From contig CP111109.1 in assembly GCA_026314275.1 (NCBI GenBank), positions 3,720,001 to 3,784,000 on the forward strand: a DNA stretch of 64,000 nt, read 5' to 3'. The notes under the pieces were generated by a model, which saw only the letters and a list, made by a program, of their open reading frames with translations, made no database searches and was not told the DNA's origin. The position numbers and the translations under genes are program-made. Below, one piece after another: positions 1 through 8,019 of this stretch; within the stretch, counting starts at the first letter, position 1, and every line of letters starts with the position of its first letter. The stretch comes from JAGOEY01 sp017997515. Lineage in GTDB: Bacteria; Pseudomonadota; Gammaproteobacteria; Burkholderiales; Burkholderiaceae_C.

Positions 1-683
1 TGCGCCATGGGCAAGCGCCACAGGCTGTGGAACTCGACCATGATGTCCATCTTGTTGCCCACTGCATTACGGATCTTGCGGAAGGGCTCCAGCGCCAGAT
101 CCAGGTCGGTGTTGCTGATGTACTGGCCGTGGCTTTTTTCAGCGGCGGGGTCAAACGGCCAGATCTTCATGGCCGTGATGCCCTCCCCTAACAATGATTC
201 GGTCAATTCATCGGCATGGTGCAGAAAACCCTGCAGGTCTTCGTAAGGCCCATTGTTGTTGGCCAGGCCCCAGTTGGAGCTGGTCTGGTTGGTGGCGCTG
301 CGGATGTACTGGTAACCGGCGCAGGTGTTGTAGATGCGGATACTGTCGCGGCTCTTGCCACCCAGTGCGGTGTGCACCGGCATGTTGGCGGCTTTGCCAA
401 AGATGTCCCACAGCGCAATGTCAATGGCCGAGTTGCCCCGCGTCTCGACACCCGACCCACGCCAGCCCAGGTAACCGGTGATGTCGCGGTTGCGGGCCTC
501 GATTTGCAGCGGGTCGGTGCCCAGCAGTTTGGCCGCGGCCCATTCGTGTAAATAAGCCTCGACCGCCTCTGCGCCCATAAAGGTTTCACCCAGGCCGACC
601 AGGCCTTCGTCGGTGTGCAGGCGCACCCAGAGGATGTTGGGAAACTCGCCGAGGCGGATAGTTTCAAGTTGGGTGATTTTCAT
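1..683 (-). CDS. Mandelate racemase / muconate lactonizing enzyme family protein (3' end outside window)
   Basis: Enolase-superfamily enzyme of the MR/MLE group, cut by the left edge; 227 N-terminal residues are visible from the ATG at 683 (MKITQLETIRLGEF). The capping domain (residues 1-110, with GLGETFMGAEA and ALWDIFGKA) leads into the barrel, where MKIWPFD (about 172-178) supplies the expected catalytic lysine strand and DIMVEFHSLW (about 213-222) the first metal-ligand strand. Members abstract a proton alpha to a carboxylate in sugar acids. It is the last visible gene of the leftward TRAP operon, so a sugar-acid dehydratase or cycloisomerase role is likely, but the substrate cannot be assigned. 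The IlvD/EDD enzyme across the divergent promoter may act on the same or a related acid. Confidence 0.88.
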   Translation of the reverse strand, partial: MKITQLETIRLGEFPNILWVRLHTDEGLVGLGETFMGAEAVEAYLHEWAAAKLLGTDPLQIEARNRDITGYLGWRGSGVETRGNSAIDIALWDIFGKAANMPVHTALGGKSRDSIRIYNTCAGYQYIRSATNQTSSNWGLANNNGPYEDLQGFLHHADELTESLLGEGITAMKIWPFDPAAEKSHGQYISNTDLDLALEPFRKIRNAVGNKMDIMVEFHSLWRLPMA

Positions 684-701
684 GGTGCGGTCATCCAGAA
701 C

Positions 702-742
702 AAAAGAAAAAGGCCGCGCCCTTAAAGATCAAGAGCGCGGCC
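702..742 (-). terminator. Stem-loop with U-tract between dctP and the MR/MLE gene
   Basis: An 8-bp inverted repeat GGCCGCGC (712-719) / GCGCGGCC (735-742), read on the minus strand, is followed by TTTTTCTTTT. It has the form of an intrinsic terminator but sits inside the operon, 28 bases after the dctP stop. It probably acts as a partial terminator or mRNA stabiliser giving more transcript for the binding protein than for the downstream enzyme (inference). Confidence 0.7.
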
Positions 743-769
743 CACAGTCCGTTTTGGGTGGCAACCTAA

Positions 770-1780
770 TCAGCCGCCACGTGCTTTTTTCAACGAATCC
801 ATCACGGCATTGACAGCATCAGCGCCGATGAGTGGCACGTTTTTGTCATACACCGGTTTGACCTTTTCAAACATGCGTTTTTGCTCGGCCGGTGAAACGT
901 CATTCACCGTCATGGTTTTGCGCAGGCTGGTCAGTGACTTCTCGTTCAAAGCGCGGTTGGCGGCGCGTTGCACCTTCTGGCCTTCCATGGCGGCTTCACG
1001 CAGCACGGCCTGCTCTTGCGGGTTGAGCTGGTCCCACAGCTTTTTGCTGTACAGCACCAGGAACGGTGTGTAGGCATGGCGCGTGACACTCAGGTACTTT
1101 TGTACTTCGCTGAATTTCGAGGTTTCGATGGTGACAAAGGGGTTCTCCTGGCCGTCGATGGTGCGGGTTTCGAGTGCTGTGAACACTTCGCCAAAGGCCA
1201 TAGGTACGGCATTGGTGCCCAACGTTTTGAACGAATCCAGGAAGATGTTGTTTTGCATGACACGCACCTTGACGCCGTCAAAGTCTTCGACCTTGGCGAC
1301 TGGGCGTTTGCTGTTGGTCAGGTTACGGAAGCCGTTTTCCCAATAGGCCAGGTTCACCAGCCCCGCAGCCTCCAGCTTTTTGTTGAAGAACTCACCGGCG
1401 GGGCCGTCCAGCACGGCGTCGGCTTCTTTTTCATTGGCAAACAGGAACGGCAGGTCAAACGCGCCCAGCTCCTTGACGATGCCGACCAGCGGCGAACTGG
1501 ACGTACACACCATCTCCTGGGTGCCCGCACGCAGCGCCTGGGTTGCAGGCAGGTCGCCACCGGCCGCGCCGCCCCAGAAGGCCACAATCTTCATCTTGCC
1601 GCCGGTCTTGGTGGCCAGCACTTCCTGCATTTTCTTCACGCCCACACCCACGGGGTGGTCTTCGTTCACGCCGTTGGTGAACTTGATGGTGCGCTCGGCA
1701 AACTGGGCCATGGCACCGGTTGATGCCAACAGACCACCGGCCACAAGGGCTGCGGTCATGAGGGTTCTGCGAAATATCAT
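770..1780 (-). CDS. dctP: TRAP transporter substrate-binding protein DctP
   Basis: Periplasmic solute-binding subunit of a tripartite ATP-independent transporter, 336 aa. The start at 1780 is chosen because AGGAGA lies just upstream and the protein then opens with a clean signal peptide (MIFRRTLMTAALVAGGLLAS, cleavage after GAMA). The mature part contains the DctP-family stretch KVEDFDGVKVRVMQNNIFLD and the FALGEVFTAL-like segment MAFGEVFTALETRTIDGQEN, which carries the family's region for the ligand carboxylate. Together with DctQ and DctM immediately upstream it would import an organic or sugar acid, plausibly the hexonate degraded by the neighbouring enzymes. An in-frame ATG at 1819 gives a longer but less likely protein. 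Confidence 0.92.
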   Translation of the reverse strand: MIFRRTLMTAALVAGGLLASTGAMAQFAERTIKFTNGVNEDHPVGVGVKKMQEVLATKTGGKMKIVAFWGGAAGGDLPATQALRAGTQEMVCTSSSPLVGIVKELGAFDLPFLFANEKEADAVLDGPAGEFFNKKLEAAGLVNLAYWENGFRNLTNSKRPVAKVEDFDGVKVRVMQNNIFLDSFKTLGTNAVPMAFGEVFTALETRTIDGQENPFVTIETSKFSEVQKYLSVTRHAYTPFLVLYSKKLWDQLNPQEQAVLREAAMEGQKVQRAANRALNEKSLTSLRKTMTVNDVSPAEQKRMFEKVKPVYDKNVPLIGADAVNAVMDSLKKARGG

Positions 1781-1840
1781 TTTTGTCTCCTTCGATTGAG
1801 GTTGGGTGAGGTTGGGCAAGGCACGGAAAAAAGAGGCTCG

Positions 1841-3141
1841 TCAGCGGCCCATCCACCATTGCAGCGGCACGGTGACGATCTCGGGGAAAAACACCAGCAG
1901 GAACAACACAACCAGGTGGGCGATAAAAAACGGCATCACCCCCTTAAACGCATCGTCCATCGAAATGCGGGCCACACCACTCACCACGTTGAGCACGGTG
2001 CCCACGGGGGGGTGATCAGGCCAATCGCGTTGTTCATGATGAACAAAACACCAAAGTACACCGGGTCGATGCCAGCCTTGATCACCACCGGCATCAGCAC
2101 CGGCGTGAGGATCAACACTGTGGGGGTGAAATCGAGCGCGGTGCCGACGATGACGATCAACGCCATCATCATGAACATCAGCAGCGTCTTGTTGTGCATG
2201 AAGGGATCCAGCAAAGCCACCACTTCGGTCGGGATATTCGCCACCGTGATGAGCCATGCGCTGACCATGGCCGCAGCTACCAGGAACATGACCACGGCTG
2301 TGGTTTTCCCTGCTGAAAGTATCAGGCGGTACAGCATGTTGGCCTTCAACTCTCCATACACAAACATGCCAACCAACAGAGAATAAATTGCCGCCACGAC
2401 TGCAGCTTCGGTCGGCGTGAAGATGCCAAACTTCATGCCCCCGATGATCAGCACCGGCAAACCCAGGGCCAGGCTGCCACGGAACGTGATCCGCAGGCGT
2501 TCACCCCATGGCACCCGTGGCGCGGACTTGACGTTTTCTTTCTTGGCCACAATCCACCAGGTGACACCGATGGCGACACCCATGAGCACACCGGGCACGA
2601 TGCCGGCCAGAAACAATTTTGTGATGGACACGTTCGCCGCCACACCAAAGACGATCATGCCGATCGACGGCGGGATCACGGGTGCAATGATCCCGCCCGC
2701 AGCAATCAGGCCTGCCGAGCGGTTCACCTGGTAACCGGCGGCCTTCATCATCGGGATCAGCAAGGCGGCCAGTGCGGCTGTATCGGCCACGGCCGAGCCC
2801 GAAATGGACGCCATGATGATGGCAGCCACCACCGCTACGTAGCCCATGCCACCACGGAAGTGCCCGACCCAGGCCATGGCCATGTTCACTATGCGGCGGC
2901 TCAGGCCCCCGGCGGTCATGAACTCCCCTGCCAGCAGGAAAAACGGCACCGCCAGCAATGGGAAATTGTCGGCACCGTCCACAAACCGCTGCGCAATGAT
3001 CTGGCTGTCAAAGGCGGGCAGCCCACCAATCAAAGCAAGGTAACCCATCAGCGCCACACCACACACCAGCAGCGCATAGGCAATGGGCATACCCAGGGCC
3101 ATGGCCCCCAGCAGCGAGAAGACAAAAACAGCGATGGTCAT
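1841..3141 (-). pseudogene. dctM: TRAP transporter large permease DctM, frameshifted near the C-terminus
   Basis: Large membrane subunit (12-TM, ion transporter superfamily). The reading frame from 3141 (MTIAVFVFSLLGAMALGMPI) stays open to 1981, but homology continues in another frame from the ITPP motif to the stop at 1841 (VGTVLNVVSGVARISMDD...). The break is at 2006-2012, a run of seven G on the plus strand (C on the coding strand) where eight would keep the frame. Corrected length is 433 aa, normal for DctM. The loss removes the last transmembrane segments if real. A homopolymer sequencing error is an equally good explanation. It overlaps dctQ by four bases (ATGA), indicating translational coupling. 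Confidence 0.85.
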
Positions 3142-3701
3142 GCTGCCGCTCCCGGAGCCTTGGATGCAGAGGGTGCTTCGGGCAACACGGGCGCGCGGTC
3201 TTCCGACTCCATGATCTGCACCAGCTCTTCTTCTGTCACCCGGCCTGTGAACAGGCGGTACAGCTTGTTCACATTAAAGGCCCCCATCACAAACGCGGTG
3301 ACGTAGCCGATGCCGTACACCCAGATCATCGACAACCCGACCACCGGCGACACATTGGTGACCTGCAGCTCGTGCATCTTGAACGTGCCGACAAAAAACA
3401 GCACGTTGCAAAACAGCATGAGCGACTGGCTCAGAAAAAAACAGATCTTTTTGCCGCGCAGCGACAGTTTCTTGATCAGGGTGTCCACCCCCAGGTGGGC
3501 ACCATCACGCATGGCCACCATGGCGCCGATGTAGGTGAGCCAGATGAAGCAGTACCGCGACATCTCGTCGGACAAGGTGATGCCGGAGTTGAAGCCGTAA
3601 CGCAGCACCACGTTGCCAAACACCATTACCACCATGGCCACCATACACGCCACCACCAGAAACTCCAGCAACCTGAAAAACCCGTCGATCAATTTCGCCA
3701 T
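3138..3701 (-). CDS. dctQ: TRAP transporter small permease DctQ
   Basis: Small four-helix membrane subunit of 187 aa. Hydrophobic segments are near residues 15-35 (FLVVACMVAMVVMVFGNVVL), 50-65, 90-110 and 130-150. The family feature of a conserved aromatic/charged stretch after helix 1 (DEMSRYCFIWLTYIGA) is present, followed by RDGAHLGVDTL. The C-terminal 35 residues are Ala/Pro/Glu rich and probably cytoplasmic. Its stop overlaps the dctM start. It lies 42 bases downstream of the FCD regulator, so regulator and transporter form one leftward operon. Confidence 0.92.
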   Translation of the reverse strand: MAKLIDGFFRLLEFLVVACMVAMVVMVFGNVVLRYGFNSGITLSDEMSRYCFIWLTYIGAMVAMRDGAHLGVDTLIKKLSLRGKKICFFLSQSLMLFCNVLFFVGTFKMHELQVTNVSPVVGLSMIWVYGIGYVTAFVMGAFNVNKLYRLFTGRVTEEELVQIMESEDRAPVLPEAPSASKAPGAAA

Positions 3702-3743
3702 ACCTTTGCCTTGTGTGTCGTGGAGAAAAGAGGGAAACCCCGC

Positions 3744-4493
3744 TCAGAGAGAAAACGCCTTCAGCCGTGTGGCCGGGCTGTGGATACGTGGCAGGTTCTG
3801 GCGCTCGGCCAGCACCTTGTCAATGTCGGCACGGGCACCGTCGATCAGCACCAGAATGGCTTTTTCAGCGCGCTGCGGTTCGCGGGCAATCACGGCGTCC
3901 AGCACCGCGCGGTGCAGCGGCAGCGAGCTGGCAGGGCCGTCTTCGCGGGTGGTGGAAATCTCGAAACTGGTGCGCAGCAGCGCGCCCAGCGCCCTGCTCA
4001 TCTGCACCAGCATGCGGTTGTGGCTGGAGCGGATCAGGCCCTGGTGAAAGCGCAGGTCGGGCGTGATGTAGTCGCCCCCAAACTCGATGGCGTGTTTCAT
4101 GCCCGCATAGGCCTGCTCCATATCGGCAATGTCGGCAGGCAACGCACGCAGCGCGGCAAAACGCACGGCAGCGGGCTCGACCACGCGGCGCAGGTCCTGC
4201 AGATCCTGCAAAAAATCCACCGACAAACCAGCCTTGGTTTGCCAGACGATCACGTCGGCGTCGAACCAGTTCCACTGGTCTTCAGGCTGCACCCGGGTGC
4301 CGACCTTGGGGCCGGTGGTCAGCAAACCTTTGGCCACCAGCGACTTGACCGACTCGCGGATCACCGTGCGGCTGACACCCAATTCTTCGCACAACAGCGG
4401 CTCGGGCGGGATCGACTGGCCCACGGGATAGTGGCCCCGGACGATGGCTTCGCCGAGGTGATCCACCGTGTTCCCGTGTACGTTTTTAATCAT
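3744..4493 (-). CDS. GntR-family (FadR/FCD subfamily) transcriptional regulator
   Basis: A 249-aa repressor-type protein with an N-terminal winged helix (about residues 5-75; the recognition segment is EELGVSRTVIRESVKSLVAKG followed by wing residues TGPKVGTRV) and a C-terminal FCD ligand-binding domain (about 95-230; metal-site residues in DLRFHQGLI and LHRAVLDAV). Such proteins control hexonate and galactonate operons (DgoR type). It is first in the leftward TRAP operon and divergent from the dehydratase operon. It probably represses both by binding the 4522-4536 dyad and releases it when a sugar acid binds (inference). Confidence 0.9.
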   Translation of the reverse strand: MIKNVHGNTVDHLGEAIVRGHYPVGQSIPPEPLLCEELGVSRTVIRESVKSLVAKGLLTTGPKVGTRVQPEDQWNWFDADVIVWQTKAGLSVDFLQDLQDLRRVVEPAAVRFAALRALPADIADMEQAYAGMKHAIEFGGDYITPDLRFHQGLIRSSHNRMLVQMSRALGALLRTSFEISTTREDGPASSLPLHRAVLDAVIAREPQRAEKAILVLIDGARADIDKVLAERQNLPRIHSPATRLKAFSL

Positions 4494-4507
4494 GGTTTTT
4501 ACCGAGG

Positions 4508-4536
4508 TTGACGGCGCAATGGTATGAACATAATAC
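4508..4536 (+). promoter_or_regulatory. Promoter and candidate GntR operator of the sugar-acid operon
   Basis: TTGACG (4508-4513) stands 17 bases before TAATAC (4531-4536), with CATAAT overlapping at 4529-4534, a sigma70-like arrangement for the rightward operon. GTAT-N7-ATAC (4522-4536) is a dyad overlapping the -10 element, the right place for an FCD repressor in this divergent intergenic region. The pattern is seen directly; its function is inferred. Confidence 0.5.
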
Positions 4537-4600
4537 GTTTGACGATTCAGGATTTACCCTAAACCCACCCCCTTCCCCACCCTTTCACCGGCACCGCACC

Positions 4601-6343
4601 ATGAGCACTACACCCAAACCCCGCAAAAAGCCCGAAGACCTCCGCAGCCAGCAGTGGTGGGGGCGTCAGGACCGGGACGGTTTTATTTACCGCAGCTGGG
4701 TGAAGGGCAAAGGTGTGCCGCATGACCAGTTTGATGGCCGCCCGGTCATCGGTATCTGCAACACTTTCAGTGAGTTGACGCCCTGCAACAGCCACTTCCG
4801 TACGCTGGCCGAGCAGGTGAAGATTGGTGTGTACGAAGCAGGCGGGTTCCCACTTGAATTCCCCGTGATGTCGCTGGGCGAAACGCTGATGCGGCCCACC
4901 GCCATGCTGTACCGCAACCTGGCCAGCATGGACGTGGAAGAAACCATCCGCGCCAACCCGCTCGATGGTGTGGTGCTGCTGATGGGCTGCGACAAGACCA
5001 CGCCGTCGCTGATGATGGGTGCGGCCAGTGTGGACATCCCGACCATCGGTGTGTCGGGTGGACCGATGCTCAGCGGCAAGTGGCGCGGGCAAGAGTTGGG
5101 CTCGGGCACCGGTGTGTGGCAAATGAGTGAGATGGTGCGCGCAGGCCAGCTCACCATGCAGGACTTCAACGAGGCCGAGAGTTGTATGCACCGCAGCCAC
5201 GGCCACTGCATGACCATGGGCACCGCCAGCACCATGGCCAGTATGGTCGAGGCACTGGGTATTGGCCTGCCCGGCAACGCGGCCTACCCTGCTGTGGACG
5301 GGCGGCGCAACGTACTCGCGCGTATGGCGGGGCGGCGTATTGTGGACATGGTGCATGAAGATCTGGTCATGTCGAAGATCCTGACCCGCCAGGCGATCGA
5401 AAACGCCATCAAGGTCAACGCAGCCGTGGGTGGCTCCACCAACCTGGTAATCCACTTGCTGGCGATTGCCGGGCGTATCGGTGTGGACCTGACACTGGAC
5501 GACTTCGACCGCCTGGCGTCCGACCTGCCCTGCCTGGTGAACCTGCAGCCCTCGGGCCAGTACCTGATGGAAGACTTTTGTTACGCGGGTGGTCTGCCGG
5601 TGGTGATGAAAGAGATTGCCGAACACCTGCACAAGGACATCATCACGTCCACCGGCCAGAGTGTGTGGGACAACATCAAAGACGCCGAAAACTACAACCC
5701 GAAGGTGATCCTGCCGCTGGCCGATCCGTTCAAGGAAAAAGCCGGTATCTGTGTGCTGCGCGGCAACCTGGCTCCGCGTGGCGCCATCATCAAACCCAGC
5801 GCGGCCACGCCGGAGTTGCTGGTGCACACCGGCCGCGCGGTAGTGTTCGAGAACGCCGACGACCTGCACCAGCGTATCGACGACGAGAACCTGGACATCG
5901 ACGAACACTGCATCATGGTGCTCAAACACTGCGGGCCCAAGGGTTACCCCGGCATGTCCGAGTCCGGCAACATGCCGCTACCGCCCAAGGTGCTGCGCAA
6001 AGGGATTACCGACATGGTGCGTATCAGTGACGCACGCATGAGTGGCACGGCCTATGGCACGGTGGTGCTGCACACCGCGCCCGAAGCCGCAGCGGGCGGG
6101 CCTTTGGCCGTGGTGCGCTCGGGTGACACCATCACGCTCGACGTGCCCAACCGCAGCCTGCACCTGCACATCAGCGACGAAGATTTGGCCGAACGCCTGG
6201 CGGGCTGGACGGCACCCACACCTCCGCTACAGTCGGGTTACTGGAAACTGTATGTGGACCACGTGCTGCAGGCCGATGAAGGTGTGGACCTGGACTTTCT
6301 GGTGGGCAAACGCGGCGCTTTTGTGCCACGCGACAACCACTGA
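4601..6343 (+). CDS. IlvD/EDD family sugar-acid dehydratase
   Basis: Fe-S dependent dehydratase of the arabinonate/galactonate branch, 580 aa from the ATG at 4601 (MSTTPKPRKK); an upstream in-frame GTG-type extension to 4508 would cover the promoter and lacks homology. The cluster ligands are Cys62 (TPCNSHF), Cys130 (MGCDKTTP) and Cys203 (SHGHCMTMGTAS). The catalytic serine is Ser481 in SDARMSGTAYG. The layout matches L-arabinonate dehydratase, and with DgoK and DgoA downstream the likely reaction is D-galactonate (or a stereo-analogue) to 2-keto-3-deoxygalactonate. The substrate is inferred from the neighbours rather than from sequence alone. An intrinsic terminator follows the stop. Confidence 0.88.
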   Translation: MSTTPKPRKKPEDLRSQQWWGRQDRDGFIYRSWVKGKGVPHDQFDGRPVIGICNTFSELTPCNSHFRTLAEQVKIGVYEAGGFPLEFPVMSLGETLMRPTAMLYRNLASMDVEETIRANPLDGVVLLMGCDKTTPSLMMGAASVDIPTIGVSGGPMLSGKWRGQELGSGTGVWQMSEMVRAGQLTMQDFNEAESCMHRSHGHCMTMGTASTMASMVEALGIGLPGNAAYPAVDGRRNVLARMAGRRIVDMVHEDLVMSKILTRQAIENAIKVNAAVGGSTNLVIHLLAIAGRIGVDLTLDDFDRLASDLPCLVNLQPSGQYLMEDFCYAGGLPVVMKEIAEHLHKDIITSTGQSVWDNIKDAENYNPKVILPLADPFKEKAGICVLRGNLAPRGAIIKPSAATPELLVHTGRAVVFENADDLHQRIDDENLDIDEHCIMVLKHCGPKGYPGMSESGNMPLPPKVLRKGITDMVRISDARMSGTAYGTVVLHTAPEAAAGGPLAVVRSGDTITLDVPNRSLHLHISDEDLAERLAGWTAPTPPLQSGYWKLYVDHVLQADEGVDLDFLVGKRGAFVPRDNH

Positions 6344-6365
6344 CACCCGCCCACGCACTTGTTAT

Positions 6366-6390
6366 GGCCTGCATCCGCAGGCCTTTTTTT
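6366..6390 (+). terminator. Intrinsic terminator between the dehydratase gene and dgoK
   Basis: GGCCTGC (6366-6372) pairs with GCAGGCC (6377-6383) around a four-base loop, followed by seven T (6384-6390). It is a textbook Rho-independent terminator placed eight bases before the dgoK start. Either dgoK-dgoA depend on read-through or they have a promoter of their own that I do not see. Confidence 0.85.
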
Positions 6391-6398
6391 GCTGATCT

Positions 6399-7325
6399 AT
6401 GAACAACACACTCACCTCCCTGGTCGCTGTGGACTGGGGCACCTCGTCACTGCGTGGCGCACGCCTGGACGCTGCGGGCAAAGTGCTCGAGGAACGCTCT
6501 TTCGACCGCGGCATCATGACCGTGCCTGCTGGCGGGTTTGCTCCTGTTTTTGAAGCATGCTTCGCAGACTGGCTAAGCGCCGAAGGCAGTTTATGTCTTA
6601 TATCTGGCATGGCGGGCAGCCGCCAGGGCTGGATCGAAGCGCCGTATTGCGAATGCCCTGCGGGCTTCGACGAAGTGGCAGCCAAATTGGCCTGGATTAC
6701 GGATGCCCCCGCAGGCTGGCGTATCGCCGTGGTGCCCGGGCTGAGCTGTGAACACCCCGCCCCTACACCGGGTGCAGCCGGGGGTGTGCCCGACGTGATG
6801 CGTGGCGAAGAAGTGCAGATTTTTGGGGCCATACAACTCACCGGGCTGCGTGATGGCCTGTTTGTGCTGCCCGGCACCCACAGCAAGTGGGCGACGGTGC
6901 ATGACGGTCGTATCACCGGCTTCAAGACCTTCATGACCGGTGAATTTTTTGCGCTGTTGCGCCAGCATTCCATCCTGTCCAAAACCGTGGCCGCCGATGC
7001 ACCACTCGACGAAGCCGCCTTTGCACACGGTGTGGCGCAGGCGCAGGGTGGCGCGGGCCTGCTGCACCACGCATTCAGCGCACGCACCCTGTCGCTGTTT
7101 GGCCGCATGGACGCCGGACCGCTGGCCAGTTATTTGTCCGGCCTGGTGATTGGGGAAGAACTGCGGGCGCAAACCCTGGTGCCCAGTGCCGAGGTGGTGC
7201 TGATCGGCTCCACCGCCCTCACCCACCGCTACACCCTGGCGCTGGCGACCCATGCCGTGCCCACCCGCACACTCGGTGCCGAAGCCACCTGGGCCGGTCT
7301 GGCTGCACTGGCCGCCGTGCTTTAA
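6399..7325 (+). CDS. dgoK: 2-dehydro-3-deoxygalactonokinase
   Basis: DgoK-family kinase of 308 aa that phosphorylates 2-keto-3-deoxygalactonate at O6 with ATP. The N-terminal phosphate loop is VAVDWGTSSLRGARLD (about 9-24). GMAGSRQGWIEAPYC (about 70-84) and LPGTHSKWATV (about 164-174) are family hallmarks, and the C-terminal part has LIGSTALTHRY. Length is typical. The gene is 17 bases upstream of dgoA, the next enzyme. Residues 46-70 are encoded by a stretch (about 6540-6605) that loosely resembles the dispersed repeat of this genome. Confidence 0.92.
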   Translation: MNNTLTSLVAVDWGTSSLRGARLDAAGKVLEERSFDRGIMTVPAGGFAPVFEACFADWLSAEGSLCLISGMAGSRQGWIEAPYCECPAGFDEVAAKLAWITDAPAGWRIAVVPGLSCEHPAPTPGAAGGVPDVMRGEEVQIFGAIQLTGLRDGLFVLPGTHSKWATVHDGRITGFKTFMTGEFFALLRQHSILSKTVAADAPLDEAAFAHGVAQAQGGAGLLHHAFSARTLSLFGRMDAGPLASYLSGLVIGEELRAQTLVPSAEVVLIGSTALTHRYTLALATHAVPTRTLGAEATWAGLAALAAVL

Positions 7326-7342
7326 GAGAAAGATCTATTTCC

Positions 7343-7999
7343 ATGACGCCCGTTGAAAAGTTTTCCGCCCTGTTCCAGCAGCTGCCACTGGTGGCCATCC
7401 TGCGCGGCCTCACGCCCGAAGAGGCCCCAGCGGTGGGTGAAGCGCTGGTCAGTGCCGGTTTTGGCCTGCTGGAGGTGCCGCTGAATTCACCACGCCCGCT
7501 GGAGAGCATCGGCCTGCTGGCCCGCCAACACCCCAACACATTGGTGGGCGCAGGCACCGTGCTGACAGCAGCCCAGGTGCGTGAGGTGTTTGCGGCGGGC
7601 GGCCAGTTGATCGTGGCCCCCAACTTCAGCGCCGAGGTGGTGACCGAGGCCGTGCGGCTGGGTATGGTTTGCCTGCCCGGCATCCTGACGCCGACCGAAG
7701 CCTTTGGTGCGCTGGCCGCCGGTGCCCACGGGTTGAAGCTGTTCCCGGCCGAGCTGGCCTCCCCCGCCGCGCTGAAAGCCCTGCTGGCGGTGCTGCCCCA
7801 GGGCACACGTATGCTGCCGGTGGGTGGTGTCACCCCCGGCAACATGGCCAGCTGGCGGGCGGCAGGTGCCCATGGTTTTGGCATCGGGTCGGCCCTGTAC
7901 AAGCCGGGCAAGCCTGCTGCAGCCGTGCACCAGAGTGCTACTGAATTTATAGCTGCTTACGCAGATGGGACGGACGCATTAGCCCTAAAACACCCTTAA
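7343..7999 (+). CDS. dgoA: 2-dehydro-3-deoxy-6-phosphogalactonate aldolase
   Basis: Class I KDPG/KDPGal aldolase, 218 aa, cleaving the phosphorylated 2-keto-3-deoxy acid to pyruvate and glyceraldehyde 3-phosphate. The Schiff-base lysine is Lys132 in GLKLFPAE and the catalytic glutamate Glu44 in LLEVPLNS; GAGTVL and PVGGV phosphate-site motifs are present. The last 20 or so residues (SATEFIAAYADGTDALALKH) are encoded by a copy of the dispersed Comamonadaceae-type repeat, which also supplies the stop codon. The native C-terminus may therefore have been replaced or extended. It works directly after DgoK. Confidence 0.93.
   Translation: MTPVEKFSALFQQLPLVAILRGLTPEEAPAVGEALVSAGFGLLEVPLNSPRPLESIGLLARQHPNTLVGAGTVLTAAQVREVFAAGGQLIVAPNFSAEVVTEAVRLGMVCLPGILTPTEAFGALAAGAHGLKLFPAELASPAALKALLAVLPQGTRMLPVGGVTPGNMASWRAAGAHGFGIGSALYKPGKPAAAVHQSATEFIAAYADGTDALALKHP
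7936..7996 (+). repeat. Dispersed short repeat forming the dgoA 3' end
   Basis: The stretch beginning GCTACTGAATTTATAGCTGC and running on to the TAA belongs, by eye, to the same family as the copies at 13770, 40125 and 57026 (shared core ATAGCTnCTTnCGC or its complement). It is translated in frame as the dgoA C-terminus. Confidence 0.6.
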
Positions 8000-8019
8000 A
8001 TAGCCAAGTTTCCTTCGGT

